Source: Armigeres subalbatus
Taxonomy: Eukaryota; Arthropoda; Insecta; Diptera; Culicidae
Direction of reading: 5' to 3'
DNA length: 64,000 bases
NCBI RefSeq assembly: GCF_024139115.2
Contig: NC_085140.1
Coordinates: 104,110,988-104,174,987, forward strand
Below the pieces are notes generated by a model. The model did no database searches, was not told the DNA's origin, and worked only from the letters and a program-made list of their open reading frames with translations. This document shows, one piece after another, positions 45,170 to 56,795 of the stretch; the first letter of the stretch is position 1, and the number at the start of each line of letters is the position of its first letter. Made by a program: the position numbers and the translations under genes.

Positions 45170-45534
45170 ATGTTTTTTTTTTTATTCCTTTATTTATTTG
45201 TTAGGCACTCTGTGTTACTTAACCGCTACTGTGCCGAGATCTACTGTGGTATCCTGCTCTACAGAATCCACACAGAATCTATTTTTAGATTTCCATTACC
45301 ATTATTGTTGTCGTTGCCAGTCCATCTCATCGTGAGTCCATTGTGTCCGTTTGTCCATGTCGTGTATTCAATGATCGTTGCATTGTTCGGTTGCCATTAA
45401 TCCGGGTAACGTTGGAGGAATGCCTCCGAGAAGAACAAGTTGTCTGTCGTCATCAGGCAGCCGTGACGGTAAGGCGCGTACCCCAAACGCCACCGTATGG
45501 GTTGCGGATCTGGCGACTGACGAGGGTTTGGGTT
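45170..45534 (-). mobile_element. tRNA-Val-headed SINE, copy 1, head missing at the gypsy LTR junction
   Basis: Matches 56036-56400 closely, with the T-rich tail at the left (AATAAATAAAGGAATAAAAA on the minus strand). It stops at 'gacgagggtttgggt', where the gypsy LTR begins; the tRNA-like head present in the complete copy (56401-56474) is absent here and is not found on the far side of the gypsy element. Confidence 0.8.
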
Positions 45535-46607
45535 TGGCAGGTAAAACTCGTCTTTATGTGTAGGTTTTCCATGTACAGTAGCGACTGCAGTAGAGCAGGG
45601 CGTGATTAGCCTCCACCACCCTAGAAGACCGCAGCCAACCACTCACCATAGTCCTCCAACCCAACACCAGAGGGCCAGAAGCACCATCGTCGAGCAGCCA
45701 TGAAGGGGTGGCGTAATTGGGTTGATGGAATGATGCGAGGTGACTGACCTGAAAAAGGAGGTCATGACCCTAGAATGCAGGAAACAAGCCTGAAACCGTC
45801 ACTTATCCAACGCAATTCGAAGTGAACGGAATAAAGTTTTAAAGCTAGCGAAAGCACCAAATTAGAAGAAGTGAGAGAGTTTGTGGAAGAAGACCAGGCG
45901 TAGAGGACGTCAGGTAATTTAAAGTGGCTGCTTCCGGAGACAGAAGCTGATCCCAGCATTTTCTCCTTCCCAGAACCCCGCCGTTTTATGGTTTAAGCCT
46001 TGGTTAAACCCCATCGAGAACCGCCATCGTACCCAGGTTCCATTGACGGCCTGATTCGGCATTGTTCCGCCGATAGCCGTTCGGCCATCTTATTGGTCGT
46101 TTTGGACCGCGGCAAGGAGCGAGGGAGATCCCCAAGCCACCCCAGCGTTACCACCGGTAAGCCGCAGCGAGCCGAGTCGTCGGCAACAGAAGGAGGAAGG
46201 TGTCAGCCACCGACGCTACGTAGGCCGTTGAAGGGCGAAGGAAGTACCAAAGAGCAAGACAACCGCCGTCGCCGGCGTGAATGCCCTTGCATCGAAGATC
46301 GAAGTCAAGGAAGGACGGAAGGAGAGCTAGGCAGAGGACGAGGAAGGACAGGAGTTGAAGAAGGAAGAAGTGAAGTGGTGGAGTGCTGCCAGGAAGAGGG
46401 GCCCCGAGGAAGACAGGTTAGCTATACTTAAGAAAGTGAAAGAGTGGAGGAAATAAAGTGTCGCATTGTGAAGCTCTGTGGTTTTCCCTACATTTTGATT
46501 GCGAGAGTTCCCTGCCCGCGAGTAGCTTGAGGTGAGCGTGCCGACCCTGAGGCCATTGGTTCAGGGAGTCTCAGCATAGCTCAGGCCATACTTACCCAAT
46601 TATTACA
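45535..46607 (+). repeat. 5' LTR of gypsy 2
   Basis: 1073 bp beginning TGGCAGGTAAAACTCG. AATAAA at 46453-46458 ('gaggaaataaagtgtcg') is a probable poly(A) signal within it. Contains a purine-rich Arg/Glu-type stretch at 46120-46430 that gives an incidental open frame. Confidence 0.9.
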
Positions 46608-46610
46608 CTT

Positions 46611-46623
46611 TGGCGCCAAACAT
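46611..46623 (+). promoter_or_regulatory. Primer-binding site of gypsy 2
   Basis: TGGCGCCAAACAT starts three bases after the 5' LTR end. The TGGCGCC start is like the tRNA-Lys type site of several retroelements; the exact tRNA was not determined. Confidence 0.7.
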
Positions 46624-47044
46624 AAAATTGACTCACCATCAGTTTCTTGTTGGTTGCAGCTTGGAAAATCGCATTCGAAATAGCTGGTTAAGACAGAGGT
46701 CTCTGGGAAAACATCCAGGCCTTCACGCGACTATTGTCATTAGAAAGTATTTGAGGTGAATTCCTGGCAAGAGTGCCTAATATTTCATTATATATTCGGA
46801 GGGTTTTGATTGTCCACAAAGGAAGTGAAAATAACGATTGAGTGAAAACGAGTCGATAATCGAGTAATTAAAAAAAGTAGCCCATTGCTCATTTGTGTGC
46901 GGAGATTTTTTTCGGATTGAGTGAGAGTAAAACAACAAGAAGGCTGTGTTTATTTGGCATTAAACTAATTAGCGGTTTCCACATCATAATTGTTGTCGTG
47001 TAGTTAAATTAGCTACCTTTTCTCAACTTTTTTTCGATTTATCC
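46624..47044 (+). other. gypsy 2 untranslated leader
   Basis: 421 bp between primer-binding site and gag. No open frame of note; an imperfect 'gaaaatcgcattcgaaatagc' region and AT-rich sequence only. Confidence 0.5.
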
Positions 47045-49070
47045 GTGGAAAAACAACGTTGCGAGATGGATTCAGCCCACTTGCAGACTCAGTACTACTC
47101 GTTGAATTTTGCCCATCTTGACGATGAAGAGCTGTGTCATGAATTACTGATTCGGGATATCGCCAGGAAGGATGAATCACGCAGTAAATTAGAGAGAGTC
47201 TTGCGTACGGTGATGAAATCTGAAAAAGAGAAAAAAGAAGCTACAATCTATAAATATGACGACATAGACGTGTTAGGTGAGTTGAAACTATGCGATGAGA
47301 AAGAGCGAGCGATTAAATGCGTGTTAGAAGGAAAGAAGGTTCAAAAGCTCCAGATAGGAAATTCAAATCAAAGCTTCTTCACATTCTGTTTAGAATGGTG
47401 CGGCTAAAGTCTCAGACCGATGCCGAGGAAGATTTGAATAGTATCGCGGTTATTGCAGGAGAGTGCATTAGGTTGATTAATAAATTCTACTCACTTACGT
47501 CCCCTGATAGTAGAAGTGAGAGAAGCAGAATTGAAAATTTTGAATGAAAGTTTGAGAGTAATGCGTGAACAAACAGAGGAGCAAATATTAGCTGATGAGC
47601 AGATCGCGGAAAGTGAAACCGAAAATAGAAATGAGAATGGAAGAGAAAGGCAATGAACAGGAAGTTATTCATTATGCTCAAAATGAAGGCGCGGTAGGAG
47701 GTAGTGTTTCAGCAAATGATGCTGTTCGCGTGACGGAACTTTCTGTTGAAAATGCAAAGTTAAAAGAAGTAGTGAATCAGCTGATTCAGCGGATTCAAGC
47801 TTTGGAATCCACCCCGGTACCAAAGCCCGTAGAACAAGAGCGAATGAAACAACGCGTCAGTACGCCGGTAGACGAACGATCGGTACAAAGCGAAAATGAG
47901 TCACGCGCGAAGGTGAATAGCGAACCGGATTTTTATGAATGGGTTAAATCTAAATATGGTTCAATGGAGAGCATTGCCGAAAGGAACAAGCTTCCACTGC
48001 CCGCACCTCTCGACAATCAGGAAATTAGACAAGCGATAACAGTAGACAGGCCAAGAAATAGCCAGTTACCAGTACACAAATGGTCGGTTAGGTACGACGG
48101 GATGGATAACGGACGAAGATTAAACGAATTCCTTAAAGAAGTTGAATTCAACGCGAGATCGGAAGGTTTTACTGAAGCGGAACTTTTTGTGTCTGCACAC
48201 CACCTTTTTACGCGAAAGGCTAGGTCGTGGTTCATGGAGGTGAATGGAAATAATGAACTTCAAACGTGGAAGAATTTGGTTAAGGAACTTAAGAATGAAT
48301 TCTTACCTGTAGACATTGATTATCAGTATGAACGCCTAGCTAATGCGCGGAGGCAAGGTCCTCGGGAAAAATTCCAGGATTTTTATTTGGATATGGTCCG
48401 AATTTTCCGCAGCATGTCCAGACAGTGGGATGAGGACAGGAAGTTCGATGTACTATTCCGGAATACCAGGGTGGACTGCAGAACAGCCATGCTGGCTGCA
48501 AACATAACCACAATCGCTAGAATGAGGGAATTCGGTAAGAAGTTTGACTCCATAAATTGGCAAGTTTATGCTAGGAAAGAAAGTAGATTCGAAAGGCCAA
48601 AATCTGAGATTGAAGAAATCAGTTACCAGTCACAATACCGTGGTAGAAATGAATCTGGGAATCGGTTTCAATCAGGTTTTAATACAGGATATCAGGGTCG
48701 AAATGAGTCAACGAATAGGTTCCAAAATGAGTACAAGGGAGGATACCAGGGACGAAATTTCAACCCAAATTATAAAAAGGCTAACGAGCAATTTGTACCT
48801 ACGAGACATAGAAAGGAAGAAAATAGTGGTCAGCAGAGGGCAGCAAAAACCGAAGATAAGTCAGGGCAGTAATCAGGAAAGAAGACAGGAAGAGCCAAAG
48901 CCAACTACAGTGGCACTAATGCTTTACAGAGAATCGTTAAAGCATATATTCCCATTAAGCGAGGATTGTGTTTTAACTGTCATGAAGATGGACACAGTTT
49001 TCGCGATTGTCATGAAGAAAAACACGATTTCTGTGAGAAATGTGGATTTCCTGGGTTTGCGACTTTAAAT
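47045..49070 (+). pseudogene. gag of gypsy 2 (frameshifted)
   Basis: The N-terminal part (47045-47407) contains LDDEELCHELLIRDIARKD, matching LNEDELDFELEIRDI of gypsy 1. It continues shifted through 47400-47600, then 47595-48872 with a coiled-coil (VENAKLKEVVNQLIQRIQAL) and the capsid-like LPVHKWSVRYDGMDNGRR. Near 48670-48790 an RGRNES/YQGRN repeat (Arg/Gly/Asn-rich) precedes the nucleocapsid CCHC knuckle CFNCHEDGHSFRDC and CEKCGFPGF at about 48965-49060, the latter in a different frame. At least two indels separate the parts. Confidence 0.88.
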
Positions 49071-52000
49071 TGCCCATTTTGCCAGTCAAAAAACCTCAAG
49101 AAGACTGCTCAATGAGGCAATGCAGTCTTACAAGCTCTAAAAGTCCTCAGCTAAGACTATCAGAAGAACCAACAGCCATTCTTCATCAGTTAGGTTATTC
49201 GAGAGTGGATCGTGTAGCCAAGAAGCAGGATGAGATTGCTACTTTGCTCGTCAAGCTTAGTGGAGACGCCAGACCATTCACGAAAATTGATCTGATGGGG
49301 ATTGAACTAATTGGTCTCTTGGACAGTGGTGCTGCAAGGACTGTGTTAGGCATCGGAGCGAGGAAAATTATGAAGCAACTGAACCTAAAAATAGAACCCA
49401 CTACTGTTGCATTACGTACAGCCGCCGGAGATGATCTGGAAGTCCTTGGCTGTGCTGACGTCCCGATTACATTTAACGGAACAACCAAAATTTTCCAAGT
49501 AATTATCGCTCCGAATCTCAAACGTAGATGCGTATTGGGTTATGATTTTTGGTTGAAATTTGGTATCGAGCCGACTATCAAAATCACCCAATAGAGATTT
49601 TAGATGACGGAATATGTGAGGAGATAGAAAAAGAAGAAATGTTGACAGAAGATCAGAAAGAGCAGTTAGAGAGTGAAGAATGAGTTTCTGGTGGCGCAGC
49701 CAGGGCAATTCGGCAAAACAAGCGTCATAGAGCACACTATCGAAATTCAAGAGGAGTTTAGGGAAGAGCATCCGGTTAGAAAGAATCCTTACCCATGGAG
49801 CCCAGAGATCCAACGGAAGATTCATGCGGCATTAGACAATATGATTCGAGACGAAATAGTGGAAGAATCCAATTCAGACTGGGCACTACCAGTAGTCCCA
49901 GTCAAGAAGAGGGATAGTGAGGAAATACGGCTCTGCTTGGATGCCAGGAAATTAAACGAGAGAACCAAGAGAGACGCATATCCGTTACCGCACCAGAATA
50001 GGATTTTAAGCCACTTAGGGACAGTTAGGTACATAACAACCATTGATTTGACACAAGCATTTCTTCAGATTCCTTTGAGCCCGGAGTCGAGAAAATACAC
50101 TGCGTTCTCTATACCAGGTAGAGGGCTGTTCCAATTTACACGACTTCCGTTTGGATTGGTGAACAGCCCTGCTACACTAAGCAAGTTGATGGACAGAGTA
50201 TTAAGCCATGGTGCACTAGAGCCAGCAATATTCGTATATCTCGACGATATTGTTGTAGTTAGCCAAACATTTGATGAACACATGGAGAAATTACGAGACT
50301 TAGCGAAGCGTTTGCGAGAGGCAAATTTATGCATCAATCTCATTAAATCTAAATTTTGCTGCCACGAATTGCCGTACCTTGGGTACATCTTGTCCCAAGA
50401 AGGATTGCGGCCTAATCCAGATCGCGTACAAGCGATCCTTGGATATACGGTTCCAACATCGGTAAGACAGCTTCGTCGATTCCTCGGTATGATCAATTAC
50501 TACCGTAGGTTTATCGAAAACTACAGCGAAATCACTGCACCTCTCACTGACTTATTGAAGAATAAGCCAAAGAGGGTGCAATGGAACGCGGCAGCTGAGA
50601 AGGCATTTCAGGTCATCAAGGAGAAACTGATTTCAACTCCTGTGATGGCCAATCCGAACTTCACGCTTCCCTTCATGGTTCAAACAGACGCCAGTGATAA
50701 CGCTATCGCAGGCGTACTTACTCAAGTGCACAACGGGCAAGAGAAGGTAATAGCCTTCCACTCTGAAAAGCTCAAGGGAGCCGAGCTAAATTACCATGCG
50801 GCAGAAAAAGAAGGATTGGCCGCACTTCGCTGCATAGAAAAGTTTCGTGGCTACATAGAGGGGACAAAGTTTACTTTGGTAACCGACTCCTCTGCCTTAA
50901 CTTTTATAATGCGTGCGAAGTGGCGGTCATCATCTCGGCTGAGTCGCTGGAGTATTGAGCTTCAGCAATACGACATGGAGATTAGACATCGGAAGGGGAA
51001 AGAAAACATCGTCCCAGATGCCCTCTCCCGATCGCTCGAATCTCTAGATGAAGAGCCTTTAGATAGTTGGTATAAACAACTTTTTGTCGCTGTGGAAAAC
51101 GAACCAGAAAATTACCCTGATTTCAAAATCGTCGACGGACTACTCTTTAAGTTTGTAGCCGCCAGATCAGACTTGATGGACTACCACTTCGAGTGGAAAC
51201 AGTGTGTACCTGTCTCCAAACGAAACAGTATTATGGAGAAAGAGCACGATAACAATCTTCACATTGGCTTCGTCAAATGTGTCGAAATGATCAAGCGTAG
51301 ATACTATTGGCCTCGTATGAGCAGTGACATTAAAAAGTACATTGCCAAATGCGAGTCATGTAAAATGAACAAACATTCAACCGTGTCGACAGCTCCAGAA
51401 ATGGGTAAACAGAGAATAACGACCAAGCCCTTCCAAATAGTTTGCATGGACTACATCAATCTCTTCCCAGAAGTAAGCATGGAAACGCGCACTTATTGGT
51501 GGTCATGGACCTATTTTCTAAGTACTGCCTGCGTACTCCTATGGAAAAGATAGCGAGTACGTGCCTGTGCAAAATGCTAGAAGAGCTATGGTTTAGGGAA
51601 TTCTCTTACCCACAAATAGTCATAACAGACAATGCAACAACGTTCTTGTCTAAAGACTTTCAGCATTTACTGGAAAAATACGATGTTCAGCATTGGGCAA
51701 ACGCTAGGCACAGAAGCCAAGCGAACCCAGCTGAACGACTGAATAGAACCATTAACTCAATGATCCGCACATACGTGAAACAAGATCAAAAGCTATGGGA
51801 TACGAAAGTTTCGGAAATGGAATTCGTTCTTAACAATACCATCCATTCGACCACGAAGTTCAGCCCGCACTGTATAATATTTGGACACGAAATAGTTAGC
51901 AGAGGAAGTGAGCATAAATTTGAGAAAAATATAGAACAATCGGAAGAGCAAAGAGTAGAAAAACTTAGAGGAGTATGTAAAAAGTAGGAGAAATAGTGAG

Positions 52001-52279
52001 AGAACATTTACAAAAATCACATGAATAGAATAAGAAACGCTACGATTTCCGACATAAGCGTTACTCACCAACCTGAGATCACCGACCTTCGTTGTGGGTC
52101 AACGAGTGTTTAAACGGAGTTTTCGTCAGTCGTCAGCAGGAGACCAGTTCAATGCTAAACTGGGACCGCAGTACACACCCTGTGTTATTATGCGGAAACT
52201 TGGCACCAGTTCTTACGAGGTGTCGGATTTAAAAGGCAAATCCTTAGGAATATTTTCAGCCGCGGATCTAAAAGCATAG
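49040..52279 (+). pseudogene. pol of gypsy 2 (protease, RT, RNase H, integrase)
   Basis: The protease (49040-49594) has LLDSGAARTVLG. A long uninterrupted frame, 49673-51553 (626 codons), holds RT (RLPFGLVNSPATLSKLMDRV, FVYLDDIVVVS), RNase H (VQTDASDNAIAGVL, VTDSSALTF, ADALSRS-like PDALSRS) and the integrase HHCC region (HDNNLHIGF...CESC). The core continues after a frameshift near 51470 in 51442-51987 with VMDLFSKY, ITDNATTFLS and NPAERLNRT. A C-terminal YTPCVIMRKLGTSSYEVSDL segment closes it (52094-52279). Breaks near 49600, 51470 and 51990 make the copy non-coding as a polyprotein, although catalytic residues are all kept. Confidence 0.92.
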
Positions 52280-53766
52280 GTACCATTCAATGAATTTCGT
52301 CATGATTATGAAGTGAGTAGGAGAATGAATTTCGGTGAAACAGTCGTCTCAAAATACCTATCCTTCACATTTCAATCGTCATGAATGGATACGAAATCGT
52401 TGCCCCGGGGTAGAAGTATCCATAGTGTTAGTGCGTGGGTGTCACTGATTGGTGCATCCGTTTTTGTCTTGTACATAGTCAGTAGTCAAGTAGCGACGTC
52501 GCATATGTAGTTGTAGGTATAGTCGTCTTAGTCAGTGCATGTTTACCTGAAATTGTTTTAATTCGTTCATTTTTATCGCATGTTTTAGTTAATTTATTAC
52601 TTTTAATTTGTTAAATTTTAGTAGCATATATCGAGTACAAAAAGCATTATGTCATGTTGAGTCATGAGTCAGATGAGTATAAAATGCACCAATAAACAGT
52701 CATGGTCGGGCCCATAGACATATAAAACATCACTTTGTCGTAAAGTTGGATAGTTTAGAAGAGAACAAGAAGAATACCACATTCACTGTCATTAACCGTA
52801 CCCACTACCATTAAACGAACTCCCACGTGTTCTCCATATAGATTGTTAATGATGAACTTCTGATAAGGAATTTGATGGGAATTTCATCACGAAAAATCAA
52901 AACCTAATGATTGATCAATTGCTCAATACTAGTACCAGCAATTGATATCGATATTCAGATTTTTCGAGGCCGGCAATCCACAAAAATTTCTTATCAAAAC
53001 TTCATCAGTACTTACCACAGAGCAATTCATATCCTCCAGCATCACATTGCGCAGCATTTTGACGTCTCATGTAATCAATAGAATCACGCACACAGATGAA
53101 TAATGATAATTGTATAAAAAAGAACGTACTAGAGTATAACTCCGACAATCTGTGAGAAATATTTCGGTAAACCCTCACATGATGCTTAAGTCGTTATAAA
53201 AGGCTCCATATTTCATTTTAATTTGAATTTATATCTTATTTTGTTTCATTGCATGTTTTAGATATTATTTTAAAGTGTTTTTTCAATCGATCGGTGAATT
53301 AAAAGCATATTTGTTAGAGGTTATCAAGGAAATCCTTGGTATTTAATCGCAGGAGACCTGAGTCCAGAACGTTGATGGTCAGTAATGACACAATGTCATA
53401 AAATTGAGTAGAGTTGGCTACAAGCTAATGATGACACCTTATGACCCCTGATACTCTGCAACATTTATTGCTGAATTCACAAATTCTTCACTACCAGTTG
53501 GACTATTTTAATCTAGTACGTCATAAGTGAAATGTTTTGCAGTCAACCGTCAGTGAAGTTAATACCGTCCTAGTGATAATGTTTCGTGAAGTGCAGGTTC
53601 AGAGGTACGTTTAATCGGTGAAAGCTAATGCAATTTGTAGAAAAAATATTTACTTTGTAAATATTTTTACCTGAGCTGTGGAGTGTGTAAGAGTTGGTTA
53701 TGTTATGTTATGAGTGTTGCCGAGAAATTCGTGGAATTTTAGTGTAATGCGTGAATTGTTTGTGAA
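52280..53766 (+). other. gypsy 2 3' internal region, no coding
   Basis: About 1.5 kb of non-coding sequence between integrase and the 3' LTR; no env-like frame on either strand. One small palindrome 'aaaaatatttactttgtaaatattttt' lies at 53640-53670. Confidence 0.6.
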
Positions 53767-54839
53767 TGGCAGGTAAAACTCGTCTTTATGTGTAGGTTTT
53801 CCATGTACAGTAGCGACTGCAGTAGAGCAGGGCGTGATTAGCCTCCACCACCCTAGAAGACCGCAGCCAACCACTCACCATAGTCCTCCAACCCAACACC
53901 AGAGGGCCAGAAGCACCATCGTCGAGCAGCCATGAAGGGGTGGCGTAATTGGGTTGATGGAATGATGCGAGGTGACTGACCTGAAAAAGGAGGTCATGAC
54001 CCTAGAATGCAGGAAACAAGCCTGAAACCGTCACTTATCCAACGCAATTCGAAGTGAACGGAATAAAGTTTTAAAGCTAGCGAAAGCACCAAATTAGAAG
54101 AAGTGAGAGAGTTTGTGGAAGAAGACCAGGCGTAGAGGACGTCAGGTAATTTAAAGTGGCTGCTTCCGGAGACAGAAGCTGATCCCAGCATTTTCCCCTT
54201 CCCAGAACCCCGCCGTTTTATGGTTTAAGCCTTGGTTAAACCCCATCGAGAACCGCCATCGTACCCAGGTTCCATTGACGGCCTGATTCGGCATTGTTCC
54301 GCCGATAGCCGTTCGGCCATCTTATTGGTCGTTTTGGACCGCGGCAAGGAGCGAGGGAGATCCCCAAGCCACCCCAGCGTTACCACCGGTAAGCCGCAGC
54401 GAGCCGAGTCGTCGGCAACAGAAGGAGGAAGGTGTCAGCCACCGACGCTACGTAGGCCGTTGAAGGGCGAAGGAAGTACCAAAGAGTAAGACAACCGCCG
54501 TCGCCGGCGTGAATGCCCTTGCATCGAAGATCGAAGTCAAGGAAGGACGGAAGGAGAGCTAGGCAGAGGCCGAGGAAGGACAGGAGTTGAAGAAGGAAGA
54601 AGTGAAGTGGTGGAGTGCTGCCAGGAAGAGGGGCCCCGAGGAAGACAGGTTAGCTATACTTAAGAAAGTGAAAGAGTGGAGGAAATAAAGTGTCGCATTG
54701 TGAAGCTCTGTGGTTTTCCCTACATTTTGATTGCGAGAGTTCCCTGCCCGCGAGTAGCTTGAGGTGAGCGTGCCGACCCTGAGGCCATTGGTTCAGGGAG
54801 TCTCAGCATAGCTCAGGCCATACTTACCCAATTATTACA
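53767..54839 (+). repeat. 3' LTR of gypsy 2
   Basis: 1073 bp, same ends and features as 45535-46607. The sequence immediately upstream (53740-53766) is not obviously purine-rich, which is unusual for the position of a polypurine tract. The true LTR start could therefore lie further upstream if the 5' LTR is truncated. Confidence 0.88.
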
Positions 54840-54840
54840 C

Positions 54841-55986
54841 CATGTTCTAACGCGTAAGCTTACAAATTCTCTGAACTTTATGCCGGATGGCCACGTAGAT
54901 GAATTCAAAGATATAGATTTCCGGACGTTTAAAACTATTTTGAATGAGGTATAATCAAGACTTTTCACATCAACTCATCTTGGCACTAATTTGAAAACGT
55001 TAACTATTTCATCGTTTGCAATTCCGATAGATTTGCGAACCATCCTATCGATTTCTTGTTCGGTAACGAATTTATCTATTTTTGTTAAAAATAATGAAAA
55101 CGTTTCTTTCTCCAAGTCAGATTCTATTGAACAACTCTCTTCAGGATTGCAATGCGTTTGGGATAAAGTGTTATTCCCATCTAGTAGTTTTGTGGATGAG
55201 ATTGGCGTTGATGAAACCATTGTAGAATTGAGGAGGGACTTCGACGTTATAGATGATAAGGTGCTTACGATGCCATTGATCTGCGACTTTATTCCCGCTA
55301 GTTCAGATTCAATCGATGATGAGCATTCAGGCTGAGGTTTACCCAACGAAGCAGTACCCATTTTGTAAAAACGATCCAAGCACAGATCGCACAGAATGTT
55401 GTTGTTTACTAAGCACTCTGTCTGCGTCTCTGTAAGTCCAACACAATCGGCGTGGTAGCATTTACTCAGGTATCTGGCAACCCCAATCCTAGCAACTACG
55501 TTTGACAATAGCCAACATCTTTGAGTTTCCCATTGTTCGGTTGAAATTGGGTTTCCCACTGACAATTCTATTTTGTAAACAAACCATTGTTCCGAACTGA
55601 TTTTTTCCAAATAGACGTAAATATTTTTCAACATTTTTCGAGAACTTGTGCGAAAGTATGAATGCGAGGTGTGTTTGAACAAGAATATTGATGCTTTTAA
55701 TAAATTTTCATATTTTGATCGGCACCAAGCGCTCTACTTCGCCAAAATATCACGATATTTGAAACATATTTTCAATGGGAGGTTTTTGATGACTATGATT
55801 ACGCCTTTGTGTTAAATTAATCGATGATTTTGATGCTGGCATCAAAAACATGGCCGCTTCGCAGACCCCTGCATTTTCTGCATTCCCCTTCACACACAAC
55901 GAAAGATTCGCTCCTAGCATCGACGGACAAGCCACATTTGCCGCACTCCATTGTTTAAAATAATAAACAGTGATCACAATCTTCAA
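54841..55986 (-). pseudogene. Orphan ORF1 of a CR1/L2-like LINE, PHD-like finger
   Basis: The minus frame starts at 55951 (MECGKCGLSVDARSESFVVC), the first Cys pairs of a PHD-like zinc finger. It shifts frame, then continues in 55682-54975 with KCYHADCVGL and LCDLCLDRFYKM, a Ser-rich coiled linker, and the C-terminal LINE ORF1 domain (FSLFLTKIDKFVTEQEIDRM, NVFKLVPR). A TGA at about 54972 interrupts it, after which DVKSLDYTSFKIVLN and SSTWPSGIKFREF remain readable to the gypsy LTR at 54840. The endonuclease-RT ORF is absent on both sides. A PHD-type ORF1 is usual in CR1/L2-like LINEs; assignment is by this feature only. Confidence 0.75.
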
Positions 55987-56035
55987 TCCAACAACTAAAC
56001 CGATTATATTCTGATTTTCATAGATTTAATGGAAT

Positions 56036-56474
56036 TTTTTATTTTTTATTCCTTTATTTATTTGATAGGCACTCTGTGTTACTTAACCGCTACTGTGCCG
56101 AGATCTACTGTGGTATTCTGTAGCCAGAATCCACACAGAATCTATTTTAAGATTTTTCCATTATATTGTTGTTGTCGTTGCCGGTCCATCTCGTCGTGAG
56201 TCCATTGTGTTCGTTTTGTCCATGTCGTGTATCCAATGATCGTTGCATTGTCCGGTTGCCATTTATCCGGGTAACGTTGGAGGAATGCCTCCGAGAAGAA
56301 CAAGTTGTCAGTCGTCATCAGGCAGCCGTGACGGTGAGGCGTGCACCCCAATACGCCACCGCATAGGCTGCGCATACGGCGACTGACGAGGGTTTTGGTG
56401 GAGGGGCTGGGAATCGAACCCATGACCATTCGCTTGTGAGGCGAACGTGTAGCCAACTACGCTACGGGACCCCC
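56036..56474 (-). mobile_element. Complete tRNA-Val-headed SINE with 15-bp target duplication
   Basis: Flanked by TAGATTTAATGGAAT (56021-56035) and TAGATTTATTGGAAT (56475-56489). The head on the minus strand (about 56474-56398) has an A-box-like TAGCGTAGTTGGC, an anticodon arm TTCGC-CTCACAA-GCGAA (anticodon CAC, Val) and a B box GGTTCGATTCC, so pol III transcription is plausible. The body of about 340 bp is unrelated to Feilai as seen at 63835, and the 3' end is a degenerate AATAAATAAAGGAATAAAAA tail. Copy 1 is at 45170-45534. Confidence 0.85.
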
Positions 56475-56489
56475 TAGATTTATTGGAAT

Positions 56490-56795
56490 GTCTTTCACGA
56501 TACCAATGCTTGCATAACGTAACCGAGTTTTTTCACAGAAGAATATTTCAGAAGCAGGCAAGGATTCAACGGAAAAACTTATGAGGAAGAGGGAAATAGT
56601 TTAGCGATATTTCACTCGCGTGCGCGTGCCAGAGGAGATTAATGAGGCTCATTTCCGGATGTTGCTATTTGCCAATCTGCATGTCTTCTTCGTGCCACTC
56701 AACATAGTCCCTCAAATAAGTTTTCTCGACATATATACATAACAAATATTCATTATCTTTTCCAGCTCAAGCTCTGTTAGAATAAGGCCAATACG
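56490..56795 (+). other. 5' flank and leader of the cytochrome b561 gene
   Basis: A probable splice acceptor (TTATCTTTTCCAG, ending 56764) lies 31 nt before the ATG, suggesting a 5'-UTR intron whose first exon is upstream. No core promoter was identified. Confidence 0.45.

Larger units (their letters stand above)
45535..54839 (+). mobile_element. Second Ty3/gypsy retrotransposon with near-identical LTRs
   Basis: Two 1073-bp LTRs (45535-46607 and 53767-54839; TGGCAGG...TTATTACA) differ at only three positions seen by eye (45963/54195, 46255/54487, 46338/54570), so insertion is recent. Between them lie a primer-binding site, gag and pol in the same order and with the same motifs as gypsy 1, so they are related families. 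Coding frames carry several indels despite the young LTRs. No target duplication is visible: the left flank is SINE sequence and the right flank is LINE ORF1 sequence. Confidence 0.92.

Noticed and set aside
46000..46431. 143-codon Arg/Glu-rich frame in the gypsy 2 LTR
   Set aside because: The frame is shorter in the other LTR because of a single base change, and the sequence is LTR.
56398..56474. Functional tRNA-Val gene
   Set aside because: Acceptor stem pairing is poor and the sequence is the head of a SINE bounded by a 15-bp target duplication.
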